A stretch of DNA of 64,000 nt. Source: Quercus robur. Taxonomy: Eukaryota; Streptophyta; Magnoliopsida; Fagales; Fagaceae. The position numbers and the translations under genes are program-made. Each line of letters starts with the position of its first letter. The stretch's first letter is position 1. Positions 11,141 through 20,465 of this stretch are shown in pieces. The stretch spans positions 32,445,354 to 32,509,353 of the forward strand of contig NC_065536.1 of the NCBI RefSeq assembly GCF_932294415.1, given 5' to 3'. Under the pieces are notes generated by a model. The model saw only the letters and a program-made list of their open reading frames with translations, made no database searches and was not told the DNA's origin.

Positions 11141-11491
11141 TAGGTGAAGCAGAGAGAAACTCGAATTAGAATTTCAAATTAAAGTTCCAATTTTGCACCA
11201 TGTGTCCTAAATTATTTATTCTTAAAGAGTTTTATTTTTTAATTTTAGAATCAAATATGGGACTACATTATAAATATTTATCCAAATGAGTTATTAAGTA
11301 CAAAAACCAAAGAGTCTAGAATAAAAAATAAAAATAAAAAATAAAAAGTGCATCACAATATATATTTTTTTTAATGGACAATTTATATTTTATACCTAAT
11401 AATATGCTTACAAATTTTTTTAAAGTGTTAACAAAATATAAAAATGACTATCAATAGTACTTAAATTATATATATATATATATATATATAT
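11141..11491 (+). mobile_element. Helitron-like repeat, copy A, left part (interrupted by EPRV)
   Basis: From TAGGTGAAGCAGAGAGAAAC the sequence parallels 18361-18720 almost base for base (TTATTTATTCTTAAAGAG, TTATACCTAATAATAT, AAATATAAAAATGA). It ends in the (TA)n tract at 11468-11491, where the viral insert begins. The missing right part of this repeat reappears at 18263-18353. Copy B at 18361-18797 shows what the uninterrupted repeat looks like. Confidence 0.75.
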
Positions 11492-11602
11492 CTATATCTG
11501 ATACACTTGTAACCTAAGATACAAACTGAGAAAGCCATCTGTTTACAATAGTAAAGAGAGGGGAGGTTTCTGAGCTGAGAGCTAAAACTGGACTCTGGTA
11601 GA

Positions 11603-12058
11603 AGACCTACTGAAGACTGAAGTAAAAGGTTCCTTTTATAACTGGAGGGAGCCTTAGATTCGTTCAGGAGATTGCGGAAATCACGGAGGGTAAACTGATT
11701 TTACTCTTGGGTGAATTTCTTTTCAGCCGAAAGTAAATAGTAACCTCAATGATTCTGTCAGGGTATTGTTTCGTGAACAGTAACGGTCACTGTTCATGAA
11801 CAGTGTTCTGTCCCCTTGCTTTTCTGAATAGTAACTCTGCACAGTGTTCTGGTACTGTGTAGTGAATTGTACTCTGTCGGCAGCTTTGCTAGTGCGGGTA
11901 CTGTTCTTGGAATAGTAACCGGGTTGCAAAGGTGGTTCTTGAGCTATTCTGGGGCTTCTGGAGCTGTTCTGGAGCTGTTCTGGAGCATCTAGGAGCTGTT
12001 CTGGAATTCTTGAAGAGGCAGGAGAGTTCTTTTCTTCTGACTCTTAACTTCTTGTTCT
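11603..12058 (-). promoter_or_regulatory. Putative pararetroviral promoter and enhancer region
   Basis: On the minus strand, downstream of the viral ORF that ends at 12059, a TATA box TATAAAAG lies at 11640-11633. A transcription start would be expected roughly 30 bases further, near 11603. The 350 bases upstream of the TATA box are full of short repeats: GTTCTG occurs many times (11960-12005 as tandem GAGCTGTTCTG units) and AACAGTAAC / GTTACTGTTC occurs in both orientations at 11774-11800 and 11899-11920. In Caulimoviridae the pregenomic RNA promoter lies between the last ORF and the primer site, which fits. The leader is cut off at 11492 by the TA tract. Activity is inference. Confidence 0.55.
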
Positions 12059-13260
12059 TTAATCAGTATCATAGCTAGATGGGTATCCGTCATAAGGATC
12101 CCATGGAGGATCATAATTACAATTATGCTCATGATACTTGGCATATTGATTACAAAAACCACAGTACAGGATAGGTTCATAATCTGCATTTGGCGTAACT
12201 AACTGTCTGGGCTCAATGTAACCAATTCTTACTGTATGGAGGGCTGTGGAGTATGGCCTGGTGGTGAATACTGAAATTCTACTAGTATTTCCAACAAAAT
12301 GATAATTCTGTCATAGTTTACTGCTGACATCTATAATCTCATTATTGAAGTAACTTCTCCAACAGTCAGCAAGAGTGTCGGGGTCTTCGTAAGAGAGATA
12401 AGAGTCTCCTTCATACCAGGGGCCATTATGAGTGTACCCATTGATGAGTACTAGATGGTGCGAAGGTTGGACAATCATCCAATTGTTAATGTTCCATTGT
12501 GGGAGAGTACTCCAGCATTTGATGGAGACAAAAGGACTTTTGATTTCTGAAACAACCTGTCGGACGATCTGAGGAAACTGGTTGATTTGGTCATGGCTTG
12601 TTAGCTTGATGAGCCTGATAAAGCCATATTCAAACATCTATGAAAGCTAGCTTGGATCTTCTTCAACGGATCAATCTTCATAATTGATTATTAGGCCGGG
12701 AAAGGGATGTTTCTTTTCATAGACCCTGTGGCTGCTTCCAAAGTATTCTTCCCAGGTTGACTGGATGAAGGCATTGCCAATATCATCTGAGTCTTCACTA
12801 TAAACTGGGAAATGGGTGGTGACCAAAATTCTGAAATGCTTGAACCATAGGTCACATGATTCAGACATAGCCTTACTTCCCAAGATACGAACTTGTATGT
12901 TAGTAGGCAAGTTGGCAACAACACTTCTTAGCTGGTTTTGAGTCTTAAGACTTAACCTAGCATAATCGGTGCCCATAATAGTCGTTTTATCCATTGAATG
13001 GATATCTTCTTTGCCAAAGAGTTGACTAAAAGAAATTCGGCTTATTTCAATTTCTGCCTCAAGATTTACTAGGTGTATTTCTAGTGCTCTGAGGGTTTTT
13101 TGAAAAAGGTGATTGTTGCTTTGGGTAAAGGCTCTCTGAAGGTTATCAAGGATCATTTTGATGGAGGGTGGAAGTTCTGTGTACACTCCATTTGTAAATT
13201 GAAAATTCCTAGATAAAACTTCTTGTAAGGTGATAGCCACATTACCGTTGGAAAATATTA
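12059..13260 (-). pseudogene. EPRV downstream ORF, main part, broken by four stops
   Basis: A single minus-strand frame runs from about 13260 to a TAA at 12061-12059, interrupted by in-frame stops at 12673-12671, 12649-12647, 12640-12638 and 12313-12311. It matches the ORF at 1-450 (LQEVLSR, GVYTELPPSIK, RALEIHLVNLEAE). Later parts include LPTNIQVRILGSKAM, an aromatic-rich central region (TWEEYFG, WSTLPQWNINNWM) and a C-terminal cysteine/histidine cluster CGFCNQYAKYHEHNC that could bind zinc. No domain of known function was recognised. The first roughly 45 residues are not adjacent: they lie at 16544-16432, separated by an antisense viral segment. Comparison with the 1-450 copy indicates that about five codons were lost at that break. 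All the frame breaks are stop codons; no frameshift is needed. Confidence 0.75.
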
Positions 13261-13261
13261 T

Positions 13262-15080
13262 TTTAAGCAGAACTATACTAACCAGTGCTTAGGAGTCATT
13301 GGAAAACAACTTGATAGGATAGAAGATAGGATTGACAAAAAGGTTCTCCTTCAGCCAGGAAACCCTAGCAAACCTATCCAAACTCTAGAAAAACCCTTAG
13401 TCAAGCTCCCCACAACTAGACAAGTCGGTCTCAAGCCTAAGGACCAAACAGCCTTACAAATAGTGGCCCAAAAGCTTGAAGAACTTGTGAAGAAGGAGCC
13501 AGTCACCCCTTCACCAGATCACACTACAACCAGTAGAGACCCTAGGCTAGAAACCCTACATGCCCATACAGTCTCTAACAGTTCTAGTAGAACCTCCTCA
13601 GAAACTGAAAAGGAGATAGAACACTTAGAAGACCAATTTCGAGAATTACAGGTAAATAGGCTTTACCAACCCAAGGTAAACCCAACCAGCCTTACCAAGA
13701 ATTGGTATCCCAGACCTACACCTCCTGACCTCCAATATGAGGAAAGGTCTATCCAGTTTACAGTATCCAGTGGTAAACTCTATGAATGGAACATAGATGG
13801 TTTATCCGAACAAGAAATCCTAAACAAGATCCAGCATATAACCATGGTAGCCAATAACTACCTAAATGAAGGAATTCAGAACACAGAGGTTGTAGAGCTC
13901 ATAACTGTTAGATTAGTGGAAAAACTGTCCAACGGAAGAGTCTAAAGAAGACATCAAGCATGCTGTCCAAAAAGATGAGGAAGAAAACCCCATCTTTGAC
14001 GAACGCATAGGAAGAGGTGTTCCCGACGGAGTCAATACCCTGATCTATACGATCATGAAACACTTCGTAGGTAAACCCAGCAACATCACATCTAGGATTT
14101 ACGATCAGCTGAGTAACCTTAGATGTAAGAACCTTGGAGAATACCGGTGGTATGAAGATGTTTTCACCACCCGTGTCATGCATAGGAGTGATTGTAACTC
14201 TCCATTTTGGAAGGAGAAGTTCATCAATGGCTTACCCACACTGTTTGGACAAAAGGTCAAAGAAACTCTTGCCAGCCCTTTAGGTGTCATAGACTATGAT
14301 AACCTAACTTATGGAGACATCTCTAGCACAATCCGAAATGAAGGAATGAGGATGTGTAGAGATCTCAAAATCCAAAGTCAAGCCAACAAGAGCAAAGCCA
14401 AGTACAAAATAGGAAATTTCTGTACTCAATATGGCTTACCTTCAGTCATCTCCAAGAGAAAACACAAACATAGGGAAGAAGAACCCTCTGAAAAACCCCA
14501 TAGGAAGAAAACAGCCTCCAAATATTATAGGAAACAGAAGTTCAAAACTGATGATTTCTATAAGAAAGGAAAATCTAAGTCCACAGGAAAATTCATACCT
14601 AAAACATTAGGAAAATGTTTTACGTGTGGAAAGAAAGGCCATTTCCAAAAAGAGTGTAAAGCGAAGGCCAAATCCCTTATCAATGCCCTCATCAGTAACC
14701 AAACCAGTAAGGAAGAAATCTTTAAACTCTTAGAACTTGACCGCCCAGATAGTGAGTCCAGTGAAGAAGAGAAACACCAGTTGTATAGGTCATCCTCTGA
14801 AACCTCTAGAGTATCTTCTAGCTCCTCTAGTGGCACAGATGAAATCCTAGCTTGCACAGATATTTGTTGTAGAAACAAGACTATCACTGTTCTTTCTAAA
14901 CAAGAAGAATTGCTCTTAGATCTCATAGAACAGATCGAAGACCCTGTCACCAAAGCTCAAAGACTCAGTGAGTTCCACAAAACCCTAGTTAAGGAAGCCA
15001 GTACATCCAAACTTAGGATTCAAGAACCCAAAGTTGATTTGGAAAAAATCTACAATAGGTTTACCAAATCCAAGAAATAG
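13262..15080 (+). pseudogene. EPRV coat protein with CCHC zinc finger
   Basis: The frame is open from the junction at 13262 (CLGVIGKQLDRIEDR, a region normally following the movement protein) to a stop at 13943. A one-base frame change near 13926-13935 is needed to continue into the frame open from 13938 to 15078. Residues typical of a Caulimoviridae coat core are WKEKFINGLPTLFGQKV (about 14206-14256). A zinc finger of the form CX2CX4HX4C (CFTCGKKGHFQKEC) lies at 14614-14658, in a lysine-rich context that would bind nucleic acid. Serine/glutamate-rich stretches follow (14740-14830). The product would package pregenomic RNA or DNA. The frameshift and the TAG at 15078 make it non-functional. 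The frame continues into the protease region. Confidence 0.8.
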
Positions 15081-15356
15081 ATAACTGTCCAAGATCTCCA
15101 GAGAGAGATTAAGGATACCAAATCAGAAGTGAGAAACCTTAAGCAAGAATTAACCATCCTTAGGGTTGATCACAATCTCATGGACCAAAGAGTCAAACAC
15201 TTAGAAAACATTTCTCATCAAGGCAATGAGGAAAGCACCTCATTACAGAACCCTTCTGATGATGAAATAGATGAAATAGTTAACCTTACTGCAGAAATGG
15301 AACAAGAACCAACCAATGAGTCGTTCTTGCAAACCATCAGTAGAATTAACTTCTAG
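15081..15356 (+). pseudogene. EPRV coiled-coil linker between zinc finger and protease
   Basis: In the same frame as the coat/zinc-finger part, this stretch has heptad-like spacing of leucine, isoleucine and valine (LQREIKDTKSEVRNLKQEL), suggesting a coiled coil of about 45 residues. An acidic section (SDDEIDEIV) follows. It is separated from the previous section by TAG at 15078-15080 and from the protease by TAG at 15354-15356. Both are single in-frame stops without frame change. Some Caulimoviridae carry coiled-coil proteins for virion association; a similar role here is speculative. Confidence 0.5.
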
Positions 15357-16432
15357 AAATGGCACTCCAAAGTCAGGATTGTCATCAGCAAAGATTTTCA
15401 ATTTGAGGTAGTAGCCTTAATAGATTCGGGCGCTGATCTCAACTGCATTCAAGAAGGAATCATCCCCTCTAAATACTTTCGGAAAATCAAAGAAAGGTTA
15501 ACTTCCGCAAGTGGAGGAAAAATGCAGATTGAATTCAAAATCCCAAAAGCACATGTTTGCCAAGACAATGCGCGTTTTAAAACCACATTTGTTCTTGTCA
15601 AAAATATGATAGACAGAGTCATCTTAGGAAACCCTTTCATGTGTCTGTTATATCCTTTCATCACGGATAGTGAAGGAATCACTACCCATCCTTTTGGCCA
15701 ACCGGTCAGGTTTAAGTTTCTTAGAAGTCCAGAGCCTAAAGGCATCAACAGTCTCCAAGAAGTCTCTATCTTCAAAACCCTTAACCTTATCAATGCCAAA
15801 ATCTCTTCGGAAAATCTAGATCAAGAAAAGAATCTTGATCACTTTGTATCTTCCACTCTCTCCACAAATGATGATTTTTTAAACCTCAATCAATTTCATA
15901 AATCTTCATCATGTCCCATATTATGCATCCAGAGTCAAAAGCCTCCTTCACCATCAGGAACTGATATGAGAAATCCTATTCAGCAAGAAACTGAATATGA
16001 CTATCAGCTCTTAGTGTTAAGGGAAGAATTCACCCCTGATATTGATGCTCTAACCAAGGACTTTAACTCTGAAAGAAACAGAGCTAAGAGAGAAGCCTAT
16101 AGAGCCAACCATACCAGAGAACAAAAAGAAGAAGTTTTGGAGAAATGGAAACTATTCATGAGAGAGGTATCCAGTGATTATCCTTTCTTTGAATATTTTA
16201 AGAAACATTTCAAATGGCATAAAAAGTCTTGTGTGATTTCCAAAACCAACTGGAAGTTACTCCCCAAAAAAGATGCACCAAGTTCTAGCAAACCAGAAAT
16301 TGTTAGGTCTAGTCATCCTCCCTAAGAAGCCATACTCTTTAACCACCGAGGTAGTGATGTAGTTGCCTCCCCCTTTAAGTGTGCAACCCCAGAAGAAAAG
16401 GTTGTCAAGAAGGTGATAGAGCAGAACATCTT
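15357..16432 (+). pseudogene. EPRV aspartic protease and start of reverse transcriptase
   Basis: The protease motif LIDSGADLNCIQEG is encoded at 15417-15458, followed by VILGNPFMCLLYPF and HPFGQPVRFKF, closely paralleling the copy at 464-1213. Downstream is a charged linker (EKWKLFMREVSSDYPFFEYF). A TAA stop sits at 16323-16325, and the same frame continues with VVASPFKCATPEEKVVKK, which looks like the region just before or at the start of the reverse transcriptase. It stops abruptly at about 16430, where sequence identity switches to the reverse-oriented ORF. Catalytic reverse transcriptase motifs (YxDD) and RNase H are absent. Functionally the protease would process the polyprotein; this copy is inactive by its stops. 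Confidence 0.75.
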
Positions 16433-16690
16433 CTTGAAGGGATGTTGCTTCCCTGGGTTTTGTTCCAGAAGAAGCGCGTTCATGCCTTTGATAAGGAAAA
16501 CCCTGGATAGGAGCTTTTCCTTTGTTCCTACTTGAAGAAGCCATTTTCCACTTACTAGTGGGGCAAGTATAATGGGTTATTTGCTTTTCTTCCTGCCATG
16601 TAATAACAAAATGGTTATTTTTGAAAACATTTTTATTAAAATCATGAGATGTCATGGAGCAAATACTATTATGCTTCTGCCCCGAGACTG
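16432..16690 (-). pseudogene. EPRV downstream-ORF start plus upstream tail
   Basis: ATG at 16544-16542 begins MASSSRNKGKAPIQG and continues to TSLQE at about 16432, matching the N-terminus of the ORF at 1-450 (MTSSTERRNKGKAP ... TSLQE). Its continuation is at 13260-12059. Upstream on the minus strand (16545 to about 16690) an open stretch ending HYTCPTSKWK reads in the same frame and probably represents the C-terminal end of the viral polyprotein. A short palindrome CCACTAGTAAGTGG just ahead of the ATG is shared in variant form near 490-503. The join with plus-strand viral sequence near 16690-16735 is not precisely placed. Confidence 0.65.
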
Positions 16691-16735
16691 CCCAGAACGA
16701 CACTCTCCCCCCTTGTCTGTAACTTACCCCCCTTT

Positions 16736-16748
16736 TGGTATCAGAGCC
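16736..16748 (+). promoter_or_regulatory. tRNA-Met primer-binding site of the EPRV
   Basis: TGGTATCAGAGCC is complementary to the 3' end of plant initiator tRNA-Met, the primer used by Caulimoviridae for minus-strand DNA synthesis. It lies 681 bases before the movement-protein ATG on the same strand, an expected distance for a pararetroviral leader. Copia elements use similar primers, but the movement protein downstream argues for a pararetrovirus. Confidence 0.85.
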
Positions 16749-17429
16749 AAGTTTTGGCCGATAGTAAGTGTTGTAAGTTACTGTAATTACTGTAATTATT
16801 TTCAAATTTCAATCAAGTTGGCCGGTTATACCGCCATAGTTATCCATTATTTTGCGGTTATATATTATTTTGAGTATGTTATCTCTAACAAACATTATTT
16901 TGTTTTACATCTATTTTCTGATAGCACTTCCACTCCCATATATGGCATTCTTCATCTATTATTTCATCTTAGTCAGTGTTTAATGTTCTTTCTTTTGGTG
17001 GTAGGCTGAGCCTCCCGTTCATTCTTTCTATTTATTATCCTGTGATTACTTGTTTAAGCTAATCCTTTACTTCCCAGTTATCTTCTTTTTCCTATCTTTG
17101 TTTTTAACCCGAAGTTTGTTGCAGATGTGTACTATTGAGAAGTGTCAGTTCGGTTCTGTGTCTACCTGTTGCCCAGTAAGTCTAAAATACCATAGTTGAG
17201 TTTTGAACCTAAGCCAAACAGTAATTCCCATCAAGCCAGGAGAGCGTTAGGGTATGAGCGGAAAGATTCGTGTACGTCAACATAGGGATAAGCGGTAGTA
17301 AGTAGTAACAGTATTCACAGAAGGCACCAGTCTCTTTGAACACCCTGTTTCAGATCTAAGGTTAGATCCAGAAATTGGAAGATAAAGGTAGTCTAGGTTG
17401 TAATTGATTTCTTAAGCTTTTAATCTAGA
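16749..17429 (+). other. EPRV leader between primer site and movement protein
   Basis: About 680 bases without a long frame, AT-rich and containing several short upstream ORFs, as is usual in the leaders of these viruses. I did not identify the large stem-loop that such leaders generally form; folding would be needed. Confidence 0.5.
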
Positions 17430-18262
17430 ATGATGAATAGGATGTTTAGAAGGAGTGACTCATCCACCAGCATTAGATCTAGCAGTACAACCCTCCCTGA
17501 GATTCCTCAAGATGATGGAATGATAAACTCAGAGTCGTACCAGCTTTCAGATCTAGATCAGAAGTTAGGAGATTGGAATATACCAAAAGTACCCACAACC
17601 CAGGTCTATAAGTCATCATCGTGGTCCTTGAAAAAGACTTTCAAAAAAAACTACCATGTTAGGACTATAGAGCAAATCTACAGCATCAACAAGGAGTATG
17701 AAACATGCTACTTGTTATCCCCTGCAGCAGTGAAAGCTCACAGGGAAAAAGATCATAAATTCCTCCACATTGGTCTAGTCCAAGTAGGAGTAAAACCATT
17801 GATCAGAGAAGGGTTGAATAATTTAATCCTTATGGCCCTTAGAGACACTTGTCATCTTCGATTTTATGACAGCCTCTTAGGAACCATGGAATCCAGTTTG
17901 AGCGGCGGACCAATCCATTTTGATTGTTTCCCCAATCTCACTGTAGCACTTGACGACCCTCACATCTTGAACGTCCTCACCCGCAACATCAAAACCCATG
18001 GAACTTTCCTGTTACATGGAACCAGACAGCTTGCCCTTATATACAGAGTGTATTATAAGTGCATGAGAACAAACATGCCTATCCAAGCCATAGACAAGAG
18101 AAAGGCTGGAGAAACCACCCTTATCCAAACCTCAGACATTATATCCACAGTTCAGGTACCCAGAACCCTGAAATGGTCTGAAGTCACTTTTCCTGCACAT
18201 TGGACTATAGATAATGAGAACCATCATCTACAGATCCAAAACCCAGTGAGAAACCCAAATCT
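17430..18262 (+). pseudogene. EPRV movement protein (30K superfamily), truncated
   Basis: Open from ATG at 17430. A serine-rich N-terminus (RRSDSSTSIRSSSTT) is followed by the conserved core HIGLVQVGVKPLIREGLNN, the segment LRFYDSLLGTMESSL, and the hallmark GGPIHFDCFPNLTVALDD, then HGTRQLALIYRVYYK. This is the 30K-type movement protein used for cell-to-cell spread through plasmodesmata, as found in Caulimoviridae. The reading frame has no internal stop but after about 278 codons it runs into the (TA)n tract, reading tyrosine-isoleucine repeats to a stop at 18282-18284. The C-terminal part is therefore replaced by host repeat. It is the best-preserved viral frame in the locus. Confidence 0.88.
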
Positions 18263-18353
18263 ATATATATATATATATATATAAGAATTATATTATGCAT
18301 CTTATTGTATATCTTTAAGTGTATCTATGCATATGCATAGGGTTACAAGCTAT
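18263..18353 (+). mobile_element. Helitron-like repeat, copy A, right part
   Basis: After the (TA)n tract the sequence AGAATTATATTATGCATC continues as in copy B (18727-18745). A perfect 16-bp palindrome CTATGCATATGCATAG (18325-18340), nine bases and then CTAT follow; copy B has CTAG-T at the same place. Thus copy A is the repeat cut by the viral insert. Confidence 0.7.
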
Positions 18354-18360
18354 ATAATAA

Positions 18361-18797
18361 TAGGTGAAGTTGAGAGAAACTCAAATTAGAATTTCAAATT
18401 AGAATTCCAATTTTGCGCCATGTGTTCTAAATTATTTATTCTTAAAGAGTTTTATTTCTTAATTTTAAAATCAAATGTGAGACCACATCATAAATATTCA
18501 TCAAAATGAGTTTTTTTTTTTTTTTTTGAGTTATTAAATACAAAAACTAAAGAGTTTAGAATGAATGAATCGTAAAAAATAAAAGTGCTTCACAATAATT
18601 TTAAAAATATATATATATATATATATATGGACAATTTACATTTTATACCTAATAATATCCTTTAAATTTTTTTTAAAGAGTTAACAAAATATAAAAATGA
18701 TTATCAATAGTATTTAAATTATATATATGAATTATATTATGCATCTTTTTATATATTTTTAAGTGTATCCATATATGTGCATAGGGTTACAAGCTAG
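18361..18797 (+). mobile_element. Helitron-like repeat, copy B (uninterrupted)
   Basis: Starts TAGGTGAAGTTGAGAG and ends with a hairpin-prone ATATATGTGCAT, GGTTACAAG and CTAG at 18794-18797, followed by T. It contains an internal T-tract (18511-18528) and a (TA)n tract (18607-18628). It has no coding capacity. The position homologous to the viral insertion in copy A reads ATTTAAATTATATATATGAATTA (split here across 18714-18735), proving copy A was once continuous. Confidence 0.65.
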
Positions 18798-19313
18798 TTA
18801 GATATAATTAACATAAATAATCACACCAAATGCGAATTAAATTGACTTAAAAGCTATGACCTAAAAAATTAAATTTAGAAGAAATGACATATGTCATCGT
18901 TACATGCAATGAAAAATGGACACATGTCATCACAGAATGCATCCTCCACTTTGAAGATTCAACTTTTACAAAATATATTATAGATAATAAATAGTTGTAA
19001 CTGAAGAGGCTGGTGCTATGGAATTTAGTGGAGTATAATGGTCGCTCAATAGAAGGAAAAGGAAAAAAGAAATTTAAAAAAAAAAAAAAATGCTTAGCCT
19101 CTCACAACATAACATACTAATAAAAATTTGTAACTGAATTTTTTAATTATTTTAAAAAATAGAAATTAATTACCGGTTACTATCCTGCCCGGAGAGTAGC
19201 TTATTTCTTAACAAACTCATTTTATAAAGAAAATTCATTCTGCCAAGTAAAAAAGAACATTAAGGAAAGAAAACAGAACAATAACCGTAACAAAATATGA
19301 TTGAGGATCCAAC

Positions 19314-19352
<39 letters not shown>

Positions 19353-19530
19353 TAGATATGATTAGTAATTAAATCGGCTTAAAAGTCATTACCTAAAAAA
19401 TTAAATTTCGAAGAGATGACAAATGTTATTGTTACATACTATTAGAAAGGGACACGTGCCATCACTAAATGTGCCCTCTAGTTTGAGGATTCAACTTTTA
19501 CTATAAATAAATATAATAGATGGCTCTATA
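18798..19530. repeat. Diverged tandem duplication
   Basis: The block 18798-18990 (CTAAAAAATTAAATTT, GACACATGTCATCAC, GATTCAACTTTTAC) recurs at 19350-19515 with similar words (CTAAAAAATTAAATTTCG, GACACGTGCCATCAC, GATTCAACTTTTAC). The intervening stretch near 19258-19315 also resembles 11060-11130. The whole 11.0-19.5 kb region is therefore a repeated block invaded by Helitrons and virus. Confidence 0.6.
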
Positions 19531-20465
19531 TAGGAAAAAATAAAAAATAAAAAAAATCACTAGGTGATGTCATATTAGGATAATTGACATCTTTTATTGG
19601 TTGAGAGAATCACTTCACTTTAACAGTCCTTCTGGTGAATCTAACAATAATTTCTCCCATACAGGGTTTCTCTTTGAAAAATTAATAGATAGTAGTACTA
19701 ATTCTTCTAATTCATTTAAAAAAAACGGTAGTTATAATTGAAGGGGGAGATTTGAACCCTATCTCTATTGAAAATATTAGAAGGGGTCAATTAAACTACA
19801 AGACTCTTGAGAATCTCTTATTTTATTTATTAAAAATATAATGCACATTTTTTATTAGTTTTATTCAAGCTTAAATTAAATAGGGTATTTTTAGAAACCT
19901 ATATATTTATTCTCAAAAAAAAAAAAAACTATATATTTATTTGTTTCAAAGATAGTGAATTAAATTGTGTGTTCTTCAAAAATAGAATTTTTTTTTACAG
20001 AGGACTAACAAAATGATATAGATGGAATAACCAAAAAAAAATTGTTAAACATTAGCACTTCGAATGCTTCAGGCTACATTTTTTTTTTTTTTTTTTGGCA
20101 AATCTTATTACTTACATTGTACTCCATGAATAATCAATTCTACAACAATGGCCTATATCCGTTCTAAAAAATAAGTAAATTGTATTTCATGAACAAAAAA
20201 GGCATTTTCGGATTGGGTGTAGACTGTAGAATTTATTGGGTCAATTGGAAATGAAAATCCTTTCCTTTGTCCCTATTCGAGTATTCCACAATAACATCTT
20301 GTCAAATGTTCTTTTGTTTTCCTTATAAAATAACAAAAATTTTAAATGGAAAAAATAAAACACATGACATTCTACAATTGGTGAAATATAAAATAGAACT
20401 CAAGAAAAAGGATATATGATTTTTACCCTTTAGTAAGAACTAATAAATGCGTCGGGTGTGCTTGG
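19531..20465. other. AT-rich intergenic DNA
   Basis: Contains A-tracts (19915-19928) and a T-tract (20082-20097). No gene or bounded element recognised. Confidence 0.45.

Larger units (their letters stand above)
11492..18262. mobile_element. Rearranged endogenous pararetrovirus (Caulimoviridae-like) insert
   Basis: About 6.8 kb of viral sequence lies between two halves of a (TA)n tract. Segments in plus coordinates are: leader stub, promoter and downstream ORF on the minus strand (11492-13260); coat, zinc finger, protease and reverse-transcriptase start on the plus strand (13262-16432); downstream-ORF start and a short upstream tail on the minus strand (16432 to about 16690); primer-binding site, leader and movement protein on the plus strand (about 16700-18262). 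A movement protein plus a CCHC zinc finger plus a tRNA-Met primer site is diagnostic of Caulimoviridae rather than an LTR retrotransposon. No LTRs flank the insert. Reverse transcriptase and RNase H are almost wholly missing, so the locus cannot give a complete genome by itself. Genus is undetermined. Confidence 0.85.

Noticed and set aside
16572..17009. 145-codon plus-strand open frame across the EPRV primer-binding site
   Set aside because: It spans the inverted viral junction and the leader, shows no motif and overlaps minus-strand viral coding sequence.
11492..18262. LTR retrotransposon instead of a pararetrovirus
   Set aside because: No LTRs or 5-bp duplication flank it, and a 30K-type movement protein is present. 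A zinc finger, protease and tRNA-Met primer site alone would have fitted either.
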